A stretch of DNA of 34,129 bases from a virus: IMG/VR virus record IMGVR_UViG_3300031566_000210, positions 1 through 34,129 of that record; one strand, 5' to 3'. Both the position numbers and the translations under genes were made by a program. Below the pieces are notes generated by a model. That model saw nothing but the letters and a program-made list of their open reading frames with translations, made no database searches and had not been told where the DNA came from. Below are positions 6,313 to 12,463 of the stretch, one piece after another (position 1 is the first letter of the stretch; each line of letters opens with the position of its first letter).

Positions 6313-6791
6313 TGTTCGACTCCTGACTTAATTAGGATTTGCTCTATGACCATCTTGATGAGCGGTTGCTTTTCAAGCTGGTCGCTTACTCGCTTAACTG
6401 CACTGCTCGCCGTGCTGTCATTCCTGTGGAAGAAGGCTCCGGTTTGAACGTAGTTAAGGCCGACAACATTTTTCATAATCCACATAGCACACATCCTCGG
6501 CATCAAGAATTCTTGGCTTTGGTTGTGAGCCGTGAAGTCATCTCTGGATTTTCCGACTATGCTGGCGGCGGCTTCAATTATAAGATCACCGACCATGTGC
6601 TTGTCAACAGAATCAAGAAGCATAGTCTTTGCAGCTTCTTGCATTTTGGGTTTGCCACCCAATTTGCCAGTCGATTTGCTTCTGTTCATTGTGTGAAAGG
6701 TTGGGTCAGTGTCCATTACCTTACGCATACGCGCATTACATTTTGGTGCATCGCCCTCCAAAAGCTGGCGATACATATCCTCTCTGTGCAT
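6270..6791 (-). CDS. DnaA domain IV-like DNA-binding protein 2 (173 aa)
   Basis: Residues about 68-140 align with DnaA domain IV including its linker helix: GDLIIEAAASIVGKSRDDF, then PRMCAMWIMKNVVGLNYVQT, then GAFFHRNDSTASSAVKRV. At the DHTT position it has N124-D125-S126-T127, so box recognition has probably diverged from DnaA and from the protein at 5438-5839. The N-terminal 60 residues are basic and lack an AAA+ fold. ATG 6791 follows AGGAACATCAG. A terminator hairpin sits just upstream, so expression may be limited by read-through. Confidence 0.75.
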   Translation of the reverse strand: MHREDMYRQLLEGDAPKCNARMRKVMDTDPTFHTMNRSKSTGKLGGKPKMQEAAKTMLLDSVDKHMVGDLIIEAAASIVGKSRDDFTAHNQSQEFLMPRMCAMWIMKNVVGLNYVQTGAFFHRNDSTASSAVKRVSDQLEKQPLIKMVIEQILIKSGVEQWMKHPISHVFKKD

Positions 6792-6804
6792 CTGATGTTC
6801 CTAG

Positions 6805-6849
6805 AAAAAAGCGGCGGGAGTCTGGAAAGGAGAGAAACAGACCCCCGCC
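6805..6849 (-). terminator. Rho-independent terminator inside the leftward operon
   Basis: On the minus strand a 12-bp stem, GGCGGGGGTCTG (6849-6838) with CAGACTCCCGCC (6824-6813), one wobble or mismatch, encloses a 13-base loop and is followed by GCTTTTTT (6812-6805). It lies between the SSB-like gene (stop 6893) and the DnaA-like gene starting at 6791, so it should separate or attenuate transcription of the promoter-distal early genes. Confidence 0.85.
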
Positions 6850-6892
6850 TAGTTGTGCAGCAGGCGGTGCTGCACTAGGAGAACGACTTATC

Positions 6893-7252
6893 CTAGAACG
6901 GGATAGAGTCGTCAGGCAACCCCGAAGTCCTTGCGCCTTCACGCTTGTCGGATACGGCAAAGGTCATGTATGGCTTGTCTTCTTTCATTCGACGCCATGC
7001 TGCCAGCCGACGAAGGCTTCCAAGAGAACCTGTGTAGTCTGGCGCACTCTCGTTGCCGTTCTTCTCATTCTCAAAGAGGACACCGACTTTCTCGTAGACC
7101 TCAATGATAGTCTTGCCATCACGGGTTTTATCCCTGACAAAAACTGATTTCATTTCCTTGCCAGCGTCATTGATCTTTCCCTGAAGGATCATTTGCTGCG
7201 AATCAAAGGGGCGGAAGGCTGCGCCTTTGTCGGTGTCGTCGTAATCTGCCAT
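6893..7252 (-). CDS. SSB-like / DUF736-like protein with C-terminal DDSIPF tip (119 aa)
   Basis: ATG 7252 has AGGAG nine bases upstream and is preferred to an in-frame start at 7297. The C-terminus D114-D115-S116-I117-P118-F119 is the classic acidic tip by which SSB recruits PriA, RecO, exonuclease I and the clamp-loader chi subunit. The body (NESAPDYTGSLG, AAWRRMKEDKPYMTFAVSDK) recalls DUF736 proteins, with small beta-barrel-like strands. It lies directly downstream of the ERF annealing gene and exonuclease, the place of phage ssDNA-binding proteins. Single-strand binding is inferred, the tip is seen. Confidence 0.75.
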   Translation of the reverse strand: MADYDDTDKGAAFRPFDSQQMILQGKINDAGKEMKSVFVRDKTRDGKTIIEVYEKVGVLFENEKNGNESAPDYTGSLGSLRRLAAWRRMKEDKPYMTFAVSDKREGARTSGLPDDSIPF

Positions 7253-7277
7253 GCTTCTGGCTCCTGTGTTAAAGTTA

Positions 7278-7350
7278 GTGGGGTGGATTCGTGGCAACCC
7301 GCCACCCCGTCAGGCTCAATAAGGGACCGATGAAACCCCACGCCACGAAT
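7278..7350 (-). promoter_or_regulatory. Structured leader upstream of the SSB-like gene
   Basis: The 97 bases between the ERF stop and the SSB-like start hold three perfect inverted repeats on the minus-strand RNA: ATTCGTGGC (7350-7342) with GCCACGAAT (7295-7287); GTGGGGT (7341-7335) with ACCCCAC (7284-7278); and GGGGTGG (7308-7302) with CCACCCC (7286-7280). The second and third share a strand and exclude each other; the first places its 3' strand in the loop of the third. The SD of the SSB-like gene follows directly. Confidence 0.55.
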
Positions 7351-7769
7351 TAGAATCCTGCGTCCTTGACAAACTTAGTAACTGGTGCAGGCCCGCTCTT
7401 CACGGCTGCGTTACCATCGTCGTCTTCTGCTGCCAGTCCTGCCAGCGAGAGAAGCCCATACCTGCGAGCATAGGTGATTGCACTGCCGAGTCCTTGCATA
7501 TCGTTCTTGGATAGAACCAGATAAACTTTGGACTCGAACCGCTCGCCACTGGTGTGAACCAGAGAGGTGGCAACGTATTGTCCATGCTCGTCCGCTCCAT
7601 TGTGCTGGATCATTGCGAAGTTGTTGGCATGGAATGCGTCAAGCGAAGCCTCAAGGACAGCGCCAAGATCAGCATACTTGTTGCGGAAGTGCGGGTTCAC
7701 TGCGTTCTTAACCAGAGGTGCGGTCTGCTTCTGGGCTTTGATTAGGTCTTTGATTGCGTCAGTCATCAT
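7350..7769 (-). CDS. erf: ERF family single-strand annealing protein (139 aa)
   Basis: Recombinase that anneals complementary single strands, partnering the exonuclease next to it. Residues 1-115 show the ERF superfamily pattern: ALIKAQK-type start (MMTDAIKDLIKAQKQTAPLV), NPHFRNKYADLGAVLEA, and SAITYARRYGLLSLAGLAAE followed by DDDGNAA. At 139 residues it is shorter than P22 Erf (204 aa), keeping the annealing core and a short tail. ATG 7769 overlaps the exonuclease stop (ATGA) and follows AAGGAGAAC. Together the pair resembles lambda Red. Confidence 0.88.
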   Translation of the reverse strand: MMTDAIKDLIKAQKQTAPLVKNAVNPHFRNKYADLGAVLEASLDAFHANNFAMIQHNGADEHGQYVATSLVHTSGERFESKVYLVLSKNDMQGLGSAITYARRYGLLSLAGLAAEDDDGNAAVKSGPAPVTKFVKDAGF

Positions 7770-8536
7770 GTTCTCCTTGGTGTGATGCGAAGCGATCCAC
7801 GCTTGTCGCGCTTGATTGTAATCAGGTCGCAGTAGACTTCTCTCTCATTATCTGCGACCATGTTCTTTAGGTCTGTCTTTGCTATCTCGAATAGACGAGC
7901 CTGATCTTGGTTCTCGACGTAACGGTTGGCCGCGTCGATAAACTCGTTGTCTGTTCCGGCGTCACGGCAGACCATTTGGTCCACCTCGATCTTGTCCATT
8001 TCAATCTGTATGGGACCAATAGCAATCGGCTCTTCATCGCGTATAACGTAACCCCAGAAGTCAGACACCACTGCCCACATTGAATTGAAATACTCTTCAT
8101 TGTAGCCGACATAGGCAGAGTCCCATTTGTTATTGCCGAAGATTGCAGACAGGTGTGCGCCATCGCTGCCAGCTAGGTGACAGTATAGCTGAAGCTGCGG
8201 CATATAGTATTGGATCAGAGTGTCCATAGTATTGAAGTTGTTGGTGTGCTTGGCTTCAACAATAGCTCCACCCCACCTTCCATCTATAGTTCCCTTGACG
8301 GGAACCGATCCGATCTGCTTCTCGAATTGCATCTGGTGGTTCTTGATTACAGCACCATGCTGACGCTCGAACCATCTCAGGTTAAAGTTCTCAGTCCAGA
8401 TGCCAAGCTGAACAGCCACGTTATCTGACAGATCGTCAGGCTCCAGCCTGCCAGTCTTTACCTGCCAAAGTTCTAGCCAGTTCCCCTGCATAATCTTCAC
8501 GCAGTCGGAACCTCCGATGAATCCTTTACGTTCCAT
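7766..8536 (-). CDS. YqaJ-like viral exonuclease (256 aa)
   Basis: Lambda-exonuclease / YqaJ fold nuclease that should resect double-strand ends for the annealing protein. The start MERKGFIGGSD matches the family (R-GIGGSD). E50 (GIWTEN), D85 in GTIDGR, E94-A95-K96 in VEAKHT and Q114 in YYMPQLQLY give the complete PD-(D/E)XK set. ATG 8536 follows GGAGGAGAACAC. Length is typical. Its stop overlaps the ERF start. Confidence 0.9.
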   Translation of the reverse strand: MERKGFIGGSDCVKIMQGNWLELWQVKTGRLEPDDLSDNVAVQLGIWTENFNLRWFERQHGAVIKNHQMQFEKQIGSVPVKGTIDGRWGGAIVEAKHTNNFNTMDTLIQYYMPQLQLYCHLAGSDGAHLSAIFGNNKWDSAYVGYNEEYFNSMWAVVSDFWGYVIRDEEPIAIGPIQIEMDKIEVDQMVCRDAGTDNEFIDAANRYVENQDQARLFEIAKTDLKNMVADNEREVYCDLITIKRDKRGSLRITPRRT

Positions 8537-8581
8537 GTGTTCTCCTCCACATCAGGACGCTACTGCTTATTCGCAGCAGAG

Positions 8582-9136
8582 TCAATACTCTTCCTGAATC
8601 GGTTGCGACTCATTCAGGAAATCATCCTCCTCGGTGATCCATTCAGCCATTGTCTTGTCGTATGCGGCAAGATCACTGAGCGTTACCGAGGTCTCGGCAA
8701 GCAGTTCCTTTCTGCGCTCACCTTTAAGCCAGCTTTCCGGCACCGCTTTTCTGTCCCGTATAAGCCGCTCTATTCTTCGTAGCTGCCCAGAGTCGTTGAA
8801 GGTAGAGACGGCCCCTGTAGGCTCCTCTCTGTAGCTCCTAGAGGCATTTGCGGCGGCGGTTATAAAGTCCTTGGGTTGGGGTAGGGTTCTGGTCCGCGCA
8901 GATTGCACCACCTCTTTCGCTATGGAGGCGACGAGGTGCTGCATCTGCGCCTGCGTTATGTTCAGAGGTAGGTTATTGTTTACTGCGTCGAGCGTGTCCG
9001 TGATGGATAGCTTGGGGTCAATGCCTGTCGGCATTGTGAACCGCGTTGCGATCTCCTTGCTGAACCAGAGTTTGAGTTCAGACATTCTTTGTTCATAGGT
9101 CATTGAGGACATCTTGCCACCCCGCTTCATATTCAT
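8582..9136 (-). CDS. Replication-module protein of unknown family, possible helicase-loader position (184 aa)
   Basis: Overlaps the end of the O-like initiator gene by 44 bases; ATG 9136 has GGAGAG ten bases upstream, with other starts at 9130, 9112 and 9103. The chain is helical (MTYEQRMSELKLWFSKEIAT, QMQHLVASIAKEVVQSARTR) with a basic central part and an acidic C-terminus (ITEEDDFLNESQPIQEEY). No P-loop is seen. Lambda encodes its helicase loader P directly after O, so this is the natural candidate for that job, but similarity to P is not evident. Confidence 0.65.
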   Translation of the reverse strand: MNMKRGGKMSSMTYEQRMSELKLWFSKEIATRFTMPTGIDPKLSITDTLDAVNNNLPLNITQAQMQHLVASIAKEVVQSARTRTLPQPKDFITAAANASRSYREEPTGAVSTFNDSGQLRRIERLIRDRKAVPESWLKGERRKELLAETSVTLSDLAAYDKTMAEWITEEDDFLNESQPIQEEY

Positions 9137-9683
9137 CTAGCCAACGCTCTCCGTTCAGCCATGTCGAAGCATGGGCAATGAACCGAGTCTCAGTTCCCTG
9201 CGAAGAAGAGACAAACTTATCCAGTCCATCCATCAGTTCAGCGAGGGTCGCCTTCTTCATAGCAGAGTCGAATGCCTTGCGAGCCTGACCCTTGCCAGTC
9301 TTCCTTGGATACTTCGACCAGAAGTCTTCGAAGTATATATTATTCTCTGATAGATTATTACTTATAGGTTTGTCTCTCACTGTGAGACACCCCCCTGTCT
9401 CTGTGTGAGACACCCCCTGTCTCTCTGTGAGATAGGGTAGAGTGTATAAAGTAGAGGTCGCATTGCGCTGCGTTCTATGGATTAGCTGACGTTCTTCTAG
9501 GTATCTGAGCTTACGAGCAACGGTTGCGCTGCTCATCTCTGTGTCTTGTGCCAAGCGACCAAGGCTCGGCCAGCACTGACCTGTCTCTTTATCGGCGCGG
9601 TCAGCTAGGGATAGAAGCAACAGCTTGGCAAGTGGATCGCCAATGCTGTTGCTCCATGCCCACGCCATGTGAGCGAAGGACAT
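9093..9683 (-). CDS. Lambda-O-like replication initiator, winged-helix N-terminus (196 aa)
   Basis: Residues 1-75 form a HTH_36-type winged helix typical of phage initiators (MAWAWSNSIGDPLAKLLLLS, CWPSLGRLAQDTEMSSATVA, RKLRYLEERQLI). Codons about 83-104 are made of iteron-like repeats, and residues 117-196 hold a FEDFWSKYPRKTGKGQARKA domain common at the C-terminus of such proteins. This is the lambda O plan: DNA binding, origin repeats inside the gene, then a partner-recruiting domain. It should bind its own gene and help load host helicase. ATG overlaps the previous stop (TAATG). Confidence 0.85.
   Translation of the reverse strand: MSFAHMAWAWSNSIGDPLAKLLLLSLADRADKETGQCWPSLGRLAQDTEMSSATVARKLRYLEERQLIHRTQRNATSTLYTLPYLTERQGVSHTETGGCLTVRDKPISNNLSENNIYFEDFWSKYPRKTGKGQARKAFDSAMKKATLAELMDGLDKFVSSSQGTETRFIAHASTWLNGERWLDEYEAGWQDVLNDL
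9330..9437 (-). other. Candidate replication origin: AT-rich stretch plus iteron-like repeats inside the O-like gene
   Basis: Three repeats begin at 9372, 9397 and 9419 (+ strand), each GTCTCT followed by TGTGAGA, with GTCTC/GAGAC arms forming a small palindrome; spacing is 25 and 22 bp, about two helical turns. The first two are followed by ACACCCCC; the third is diverged. Directly beside them, 9330-9371 is strongly AT-rich (aagtatatattattctctg and onward), fitting a DNA unwinding element. In lambda the origin has the same arrangement within gene O. Confidence 0.75.
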
Positions 9684-9964
9684 TAGGCTCTCTTCATTTC
9701 CTTGGTTGCAAAGAAGCCTTCGTGTTGGGGGTAGTCTGCCATAAACTTTCGGGCATACAGAGCGATGAAATCATTGCTGACTTTATAATCATCGCCGTGT
9801 GTAATGATGGAAGTTTCCCATCGAATGCGGCCAACGACAAGCCATGCAGACAGGCGCTTGTGACCTCGTCTGATTGCTTCAAAAGCAAATTGCTTGAACA
9901 ACTCGTATACTTGCGGGTTGTCCCTATGCCAGTCGTTGAATTTATTTAGTAGGTTCTTTTCCAT
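9683..9964 (-). CDS. Conserved phage protein of unknown function (93 aa)
   Basis: ATG 9964 follows GGAGAACAGCA. The sequence MEKNLLNKFNDWHRDNPQVY then FKQFAFEAIRRGHKRLSAW, VVGRIRWETS and FIALYARKFMADYPQHEGFF follows a pattern common to small phage and prophage proteins near replication genes (W/FH--NP-VY, RW, ND--/Y-R). The family has no established role as far as I can tell. It overlaps the upstream nuclease gene by 23 bases and abuts the initiator. Confidence 0.72.
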   Translation of the reverse strand: MEKNLLNKFNDWHRDNPQVYELFKQFAFEAIRRGHKRLSAWLVVGRIRWETSIITHGDDYKVSNDFIALYARKFMADYPQHEGFFATKEMKRA

Positions 9965-10280
9965 TGCTGTTCTCCATAAGTTTGGCGAATGTCTCGCCGC
10001 TGATTATGACTAAGGTTTGCGGAGTTCCCCTCCGTCTTTTGTATAGTGCCAAGTCCCTGTTTTCTAAGACAGAAAAGGGGCTTGGGAAATTGCTGGCATC
10101 CCGATACTTAACCTCGGCTACCAGTTCAAGTCCGAAGAGTTCGAGCTTGATGTCGCCGCTATATTCTCCTCCCAAACTTCCTGAGAGGGGCTGGCGTTTC
10201 GCTTTGATGCCGAGCTTTTGGAGCCAGTCCACGAACCACTTTTCATGGTAGCTTCCTTTGAGCTTATTCTTGTTTGCCAT
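9942..10280 (-). CDS. Hjc-like PDDEXK nuclease, putative Holliday-junction resolvase (112 aa)
   Basis: E13 in GSYHEKWF, then RQPLSGSLGGEYSGDI with D43, and LVAEVKYR with E56-V-K58 give the E...D...ExK core of archaeal-Hjc/phage resolvase-type nucleases. GSYHE and RxPxSG are typical of that group. It would resolve branched recombination or replication intermediates before packaging. ATG 10280 follows the zinc-ribbon protein coding part; the 163-base overlap with that longer frame is unusual. Confidence 0.8.
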   Translation of the reverse strand: MANKNKLKGSYHEKWFVDWLQKLGIKAKRQPLSGSLGGEYSGDIKLELFGLELVAEVKYRDASNFPSPFSVLENRDLALYKRRRGTPQTLVIISGETFAKLMENSNGKEPTK

Positions 10281-10432
10281 AGGTCGGCCTCATAACAATC
10301 AGTGCAGATAAACCAATGCTTGTTATTGGTTCGTGCATGATCGTGTTTCAGTATGGCAACGAAGTTTCTCACAACAAAGTTGCAAGAGTCACATTTCGCT
10401 GTCTCTTTTTTTAACTTCGATTTCGTAGCCAA
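10118..10432 (-). CDS. Zinc-ribbon protein with a long overlapping tail (104 aa, TTG start)
   Basis: The first 52 residues look like a real small zinc protein: C14-x2-C17 and C43-x2-C46 with H30, H32 and H39 between (KCDSCNFVVRNFVAILKHDH, WFICTDCYEAD). After residue 52 the frame continues for another 52 residues across the start of the resolvase gene, and this part is Ser-rich and low in information. Only a TTG start keeps the first Cys pair. Either the tail is translated as a true overlap, or the stop codon was lost by mutation or sequencing error. Confidence 0.5.
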   Translation of the reverse strand: MATKSKLKKETAKCDSCNFVVRNFVAILKHDHARTNNKHWFICTDCYEADLWQTRISSKEATMKSGSWTGSKSSASKRNASPSQEVWEENIAATSSSNSSDLNW

Positions 10433-10643
10433 GTGCGTCCAACCAACAGATCAACATGAAACCAGATGGCAACCGCTTGTGTGTTTCCCACTTGTGGATC
10501 AACGAGTTAGTGCATCCGATTTTATAGGCCAAAGATTCCTGACTAATGTTCATGCTAGTTCGAGCGGTAGTCAACTCAGAAACTAGAAGCTCATAGTCTT
10601 TAGGTATCTTGATTGGCTTGTTGAATCTTGTAAAGTTCGTCAA
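10389..10643 (-). CDS. Xre-family HTH protein (84 aa, TTG start)
   Basis: Residues about 20-75 form a Cro/CI-type helix-turn-helix: LVSELTTARTSMNISQESLA, YKIGCTNSLIHKWETHKRLP, then LICWLDALGYEIEVKK. The only start that precedes the domain is TTG 10643, weakly preceded by AGGG. It overlaps the upstream HTH gene by 44 bases. Two consecutive small DNA-binding proteins suggest an early regulatory pair; the operator is unknown. Confidence 0.72.
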   Translation of the reverse strand: MTNFTRFNKPIKIPKDYELLVSELTTARTSMNISQESLAYKIGCTNSLIHKWETHKRLPSGFMLICWLDALGYEIEVKKRDSEM

Positions 10644-10806
10644 TGGATTTTTTTACCCTGTCGGCAGTGTCATGCCGAAGCTCAGTCACCCCGTTGATCG
10701 TCCGATAGTAGGTTGATGTTGGCAAGCCAGCAGCTTGGAAGGCTCGAAGCAGAGGCACGTTGTGCGCCTCTGCTATTTGTTTAAGACTGACGAGGTATGA
10801 TTTCAT
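10600..10806 (-). CDS. Small HTH regulator (68 aa)
   Basis: The pattern LKQIAEAHNVPLLRAFQAAG followed by LPTSTYYRTINGVTELRHDT and ADRVKKSIDEL fits a lambda-repressor-like fold with recognition helix around STYYRTI. ATG 10806 lacks a good SD; instead a 14-bp palindrome sits at 10811-10824, where ribosomes would bind, so the protein might control its own expression. Likely a Cro- or CII-like early regulator; which, cannot be told. Confidence 0.65.
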   Translation of the reverse strand: MKSYLVSLKQIAEAHNVPLLRAFQAAGLPTSTYYRTINGVTELRHDTADRVKKSIDELYKIQQANQDT

Positions 10807-10810
10807 ACCA

Positions 10811-10824
10811 CTGCATTAACGCAG
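10811..10824. promoter_or_regulatory. Palindrome next to the small HTH gene
   Basis: CTGCATTAACGCAG is a 14-bp palindrome with one asymmetric pair, ending five bases from the ATG at 10806 and filling the gap after the previous gene. It may be an operator for one of the two adjacent HTH proteins. No second copy was found by eye. Confidence 0.35.
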
Positions 10825-11064
10825 CTACTCGTCGTCGTCAAGAAGATCGTCTTGCCTGATCTCTACAGTGCCGTGTCCGTCACAGTTCCAGCAGGCTTCA
10901 ACGATGTCTTCATAGTCTACATCTCCGTCGAGACGATACTTTGTTTTCTCATACTCAAGTTCGCCTGATCCTCCGCACTCTGGACAATCCCTGATGACGT
11001 AAACGTCAGGGTCGTCATGCTTAATAAGGAATGTAGTCGTCCACTCGTGGCGCGTTTTGTGCAT
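10825..11064 (-). CDS. DnaJ-type zinc-finger protein (79 aa)
   Basis: Two CxxCxGxG motifs, CPECGGSG at 27-34 and CWNCDGHG at 58-65, as in the zinc domain of DnaJ, are separated by an acidic, Tyr-containing stretch; the tail is acidic (DDLLDDDE). There is no J-domain. Such isolated motifs occur in small phage proteins and probably bind protein or RNA. ATG 11064 follows GGGAAGAACGCT and lies 44 bases inside the upstream gene. Confidence 0.75.
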   Translation of the reverse strand: MHKTRHEWTTTFLIKHDDPDVYVIRDCPECGGSGELEYEKTKYRLDGDVDYEDIVEACWNCDGHGTVEIRQDDLLDDDE

Positions 11065-11224
11065 AGCGTTCTTCCCATTTCTCTGTGGCTCGACGGATAA
11101 ACTTATCGCGGTCGAAGCGTGGGTTGGTTGTTGCTAAGATGTCTGCGGCTTCTGCTATTGCTGTCGGATAGTGGAACAGCGGAGCCAACTTGTCGCAGAT
11201 TAGTTCATAGTCTTTGCGTGTCAT
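11021..11224 (-). CDS. Conserved small phage protein (67 aa)
   Basis: ATG 11224 overlaps the DUF932 gene stop (ATGA) and is preferred to a TTG four codons upstream. The start MTRKDYELICDKLAPLF and the helical core (AIAEAADILATTNPRFDRDK, FIRRATEKWEERYAQ) match a type of short phage protein commonly placed among early genes. Function unknown. Confidence 0.7.
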   Translation of the reverse strand: MTRKDYELICDKLAPLFHYPTAIAEAADILATTNPRFDRDKFIRRATEKWEERYAQNAPRVDDYIPY

Positions 11225-12051
11225 TGCATCTCCCAATGCTTTGATTTCATTGCGTTAGTGATTGCATCCTCACGGTTGCGGCGGGCTACCTCTGGGTTCT
11301 TGAGGTCGTAGGTATGCGATGCCCAGTAGGTCATGCAGTTATACAAGGCCCACTTGTTGCTGCCCAACTGGCTGCGCTCGTCGTGCCAGATGCCAAGCAA
11401 TCTTTCCAACTGCTTGTCGTTGGTTTTCTCGACCAGCTTCTGGTAGCTTGGTGCTTTGGCAAGCGTGGTCTTGAAGAACAACTCAGCCATCTCGTCGCTG
11501 ACTTGCACGTTCATCCAGTCACGCCATACATCACGCTGCTCAATGAAGGTTTGCATACCGAGCGCCATCTTGTCTGCACTGCCATCGACACTGATCGACT
11601 GAGTGTGTTTTAATTTGGATCGGGCTGTTGCGATTGCGTGAGTGCATCCGTTCAGACAGAAAAGGCGAAGGCCATCGGCTGACTGCTGGAAGGACCAGCT
11701 TCCATCGTAGCTGTTGAAGAACGAGATGCGAAACTTAACGAAGTCTCCGACTACTGGCTCAACAGTCAGATCGTTAAACAGAATCTCACCTCGAAACTTG
11801 CGACCACCTTCTGCGGTATAGGTTTTTAGTGTCCAGTCTGCGCTGATGTTTGCAGCTTTGACTGCATCGGTGATGCTGTTCACTACCGTGTCGTGAGTTA
11901 CGACTTGATAGCGCGAGCCATGCACACCGAGAACCTCATTGGTATCGGTGCGAACCACAGCCTGATTGCCTTGGATCGGTTGGTTCAGCCTGTCATAGAT
12001 GGGCTGCATTTCGACTGGGAAAGACCAGTCAGTATTGAGTGCGTCAAACAT
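11221..12051 (-). CDS. DUF932 protein (phage/plasmid-like, 276 aa)
   Basis: ATG 12051 is preceded by AAGGAGAACACCA. The chain carries the DUF932 hallmarks: VLGVHGSRYQVVTHDTVV near residue 45, KFRGEILFNDLTV, FKFRISFFNSYDGSWSFQ-type strand region and LRLFCLNGCTH (residues about 125-140), then a helical C-terminal half ending in YWASHTYDL. Homologues are abundant in phages and plasmids; some are linked to anti-defence or replication regions, but the activity is not settled. Second large gene of the leftward operon. Confidence 0.85.
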   Translation of the reverse strand: MFDALNTDWSFPVEMQPIYDRLNQPIQGNQAVVRTDTNEVLGVHGSRYQVVTHDTVVNSITDAVKAANISADWTLKTYTAEGGRKFRGEILFNDLTVEPVVGDFVKFRISFFNSYDGSWSFQQSADGLRLFCLNGCTHAIATARSKLKHTQSISVDGSADKMALGMQTFIEQRDVWRDWMNVQVSDEMAELFFKTTLAKAPSYQKLVEKTNDKQLERLLGIWHDERSQLGSNKWALYNCMTYWASHTYDLKNPEVARRNREDAITNAMKSKHWEMQ

Positions 12052-12262
12052 TGGTGTTCTCCTTTATGTATTCGCCTTGAATAATCATAGCTGTTGCAGT
12101 CTTTTGCATAGCTTCGCGCAAGATATTTGCGGTATTCGAAGCAAACCATTTGCATTCATCGCCAGTATAATCTTCTAGGATTTTTATGAGGCGGGTCATG
12201 TCGTTAGGCGTCATGCCTATTGAAACATTAACCTCGTCAGCGTGCGTGTATTGGTATTGCAT
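12044..12262 (-). CDS. Hypothetical early protein (72 aa)
   Basis: ATG 12262 follows AAGGAGAACACC, the same leader seen before DUF932. Sequence MQYQYTHADEVNVSIGMTPN then DMTRLIKILEDYTGDECKWF, mostly helical and acidic, with a single Cys. It overlaps the DUF932 start by 8 bases. Function unknown. Confidence 0.7.
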   Translation of the reverse strand: MQYQYTHADEVNVSIGMTPNDMTRLIKILEDYTGDECKWFASNTANILREAMQKTATAMIIQGEYIKENTNV

Positions 12263-12275
12263 GGTGTTCTCCTTG

Positions 12276-12425
12276 TTAGTGCTGCGAGTATGCAGCGATT
12301 GGTTGAAGAAGTAAAGATAGTATTTTATCTAGGTTCGCTAAGACTAGGGCAGAAAGCAGGAAGCCCAGAGAAATCAGGCACAGGTCTGAGATAGCGAATA
12401 AGATTCTTTGCTTGATGTTGTTCAT
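12276..12425 (-). CDS. First gene of leftward operon: small membrane protein (49 aa)
   Basis: ATG 12425 follows AAAGGAGAAACT; the longer in-frame start at 12536 (GTG) would run through a large inverted repeat and is rejected. Residues about 9-40 are hydrophobic (FAISDLCLISLGFLLSALVL, LSLLLQPIAA), enough for one long or two short membrane helices. Early, abundant membrane peptides in phages are often superinfection-exclusion or host-takeover factors; nothing specific can be claimed. Confidence 0.65.
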   Translation of the reverse strand: MNNIKQRILFAISDLCLISLGFLLSALVLANLDKILSLLLQPIAAYSQH

Positions 12426-12463
12426 AGTTTCTCCTTTATTATGTGATCCCGCAAATGACAGAC

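Noticed and set aside
7278-7350. Full pseudoknot using both the 9-bp and the adjacent 7-bp (GTGGGGT/ACCCCAC) pairs at once
   Set aside because: The two 5' strands are contiguous while only two bases separate the 3' strands, which cannot span two stacked helices; the pairs are better seen as alternatives.
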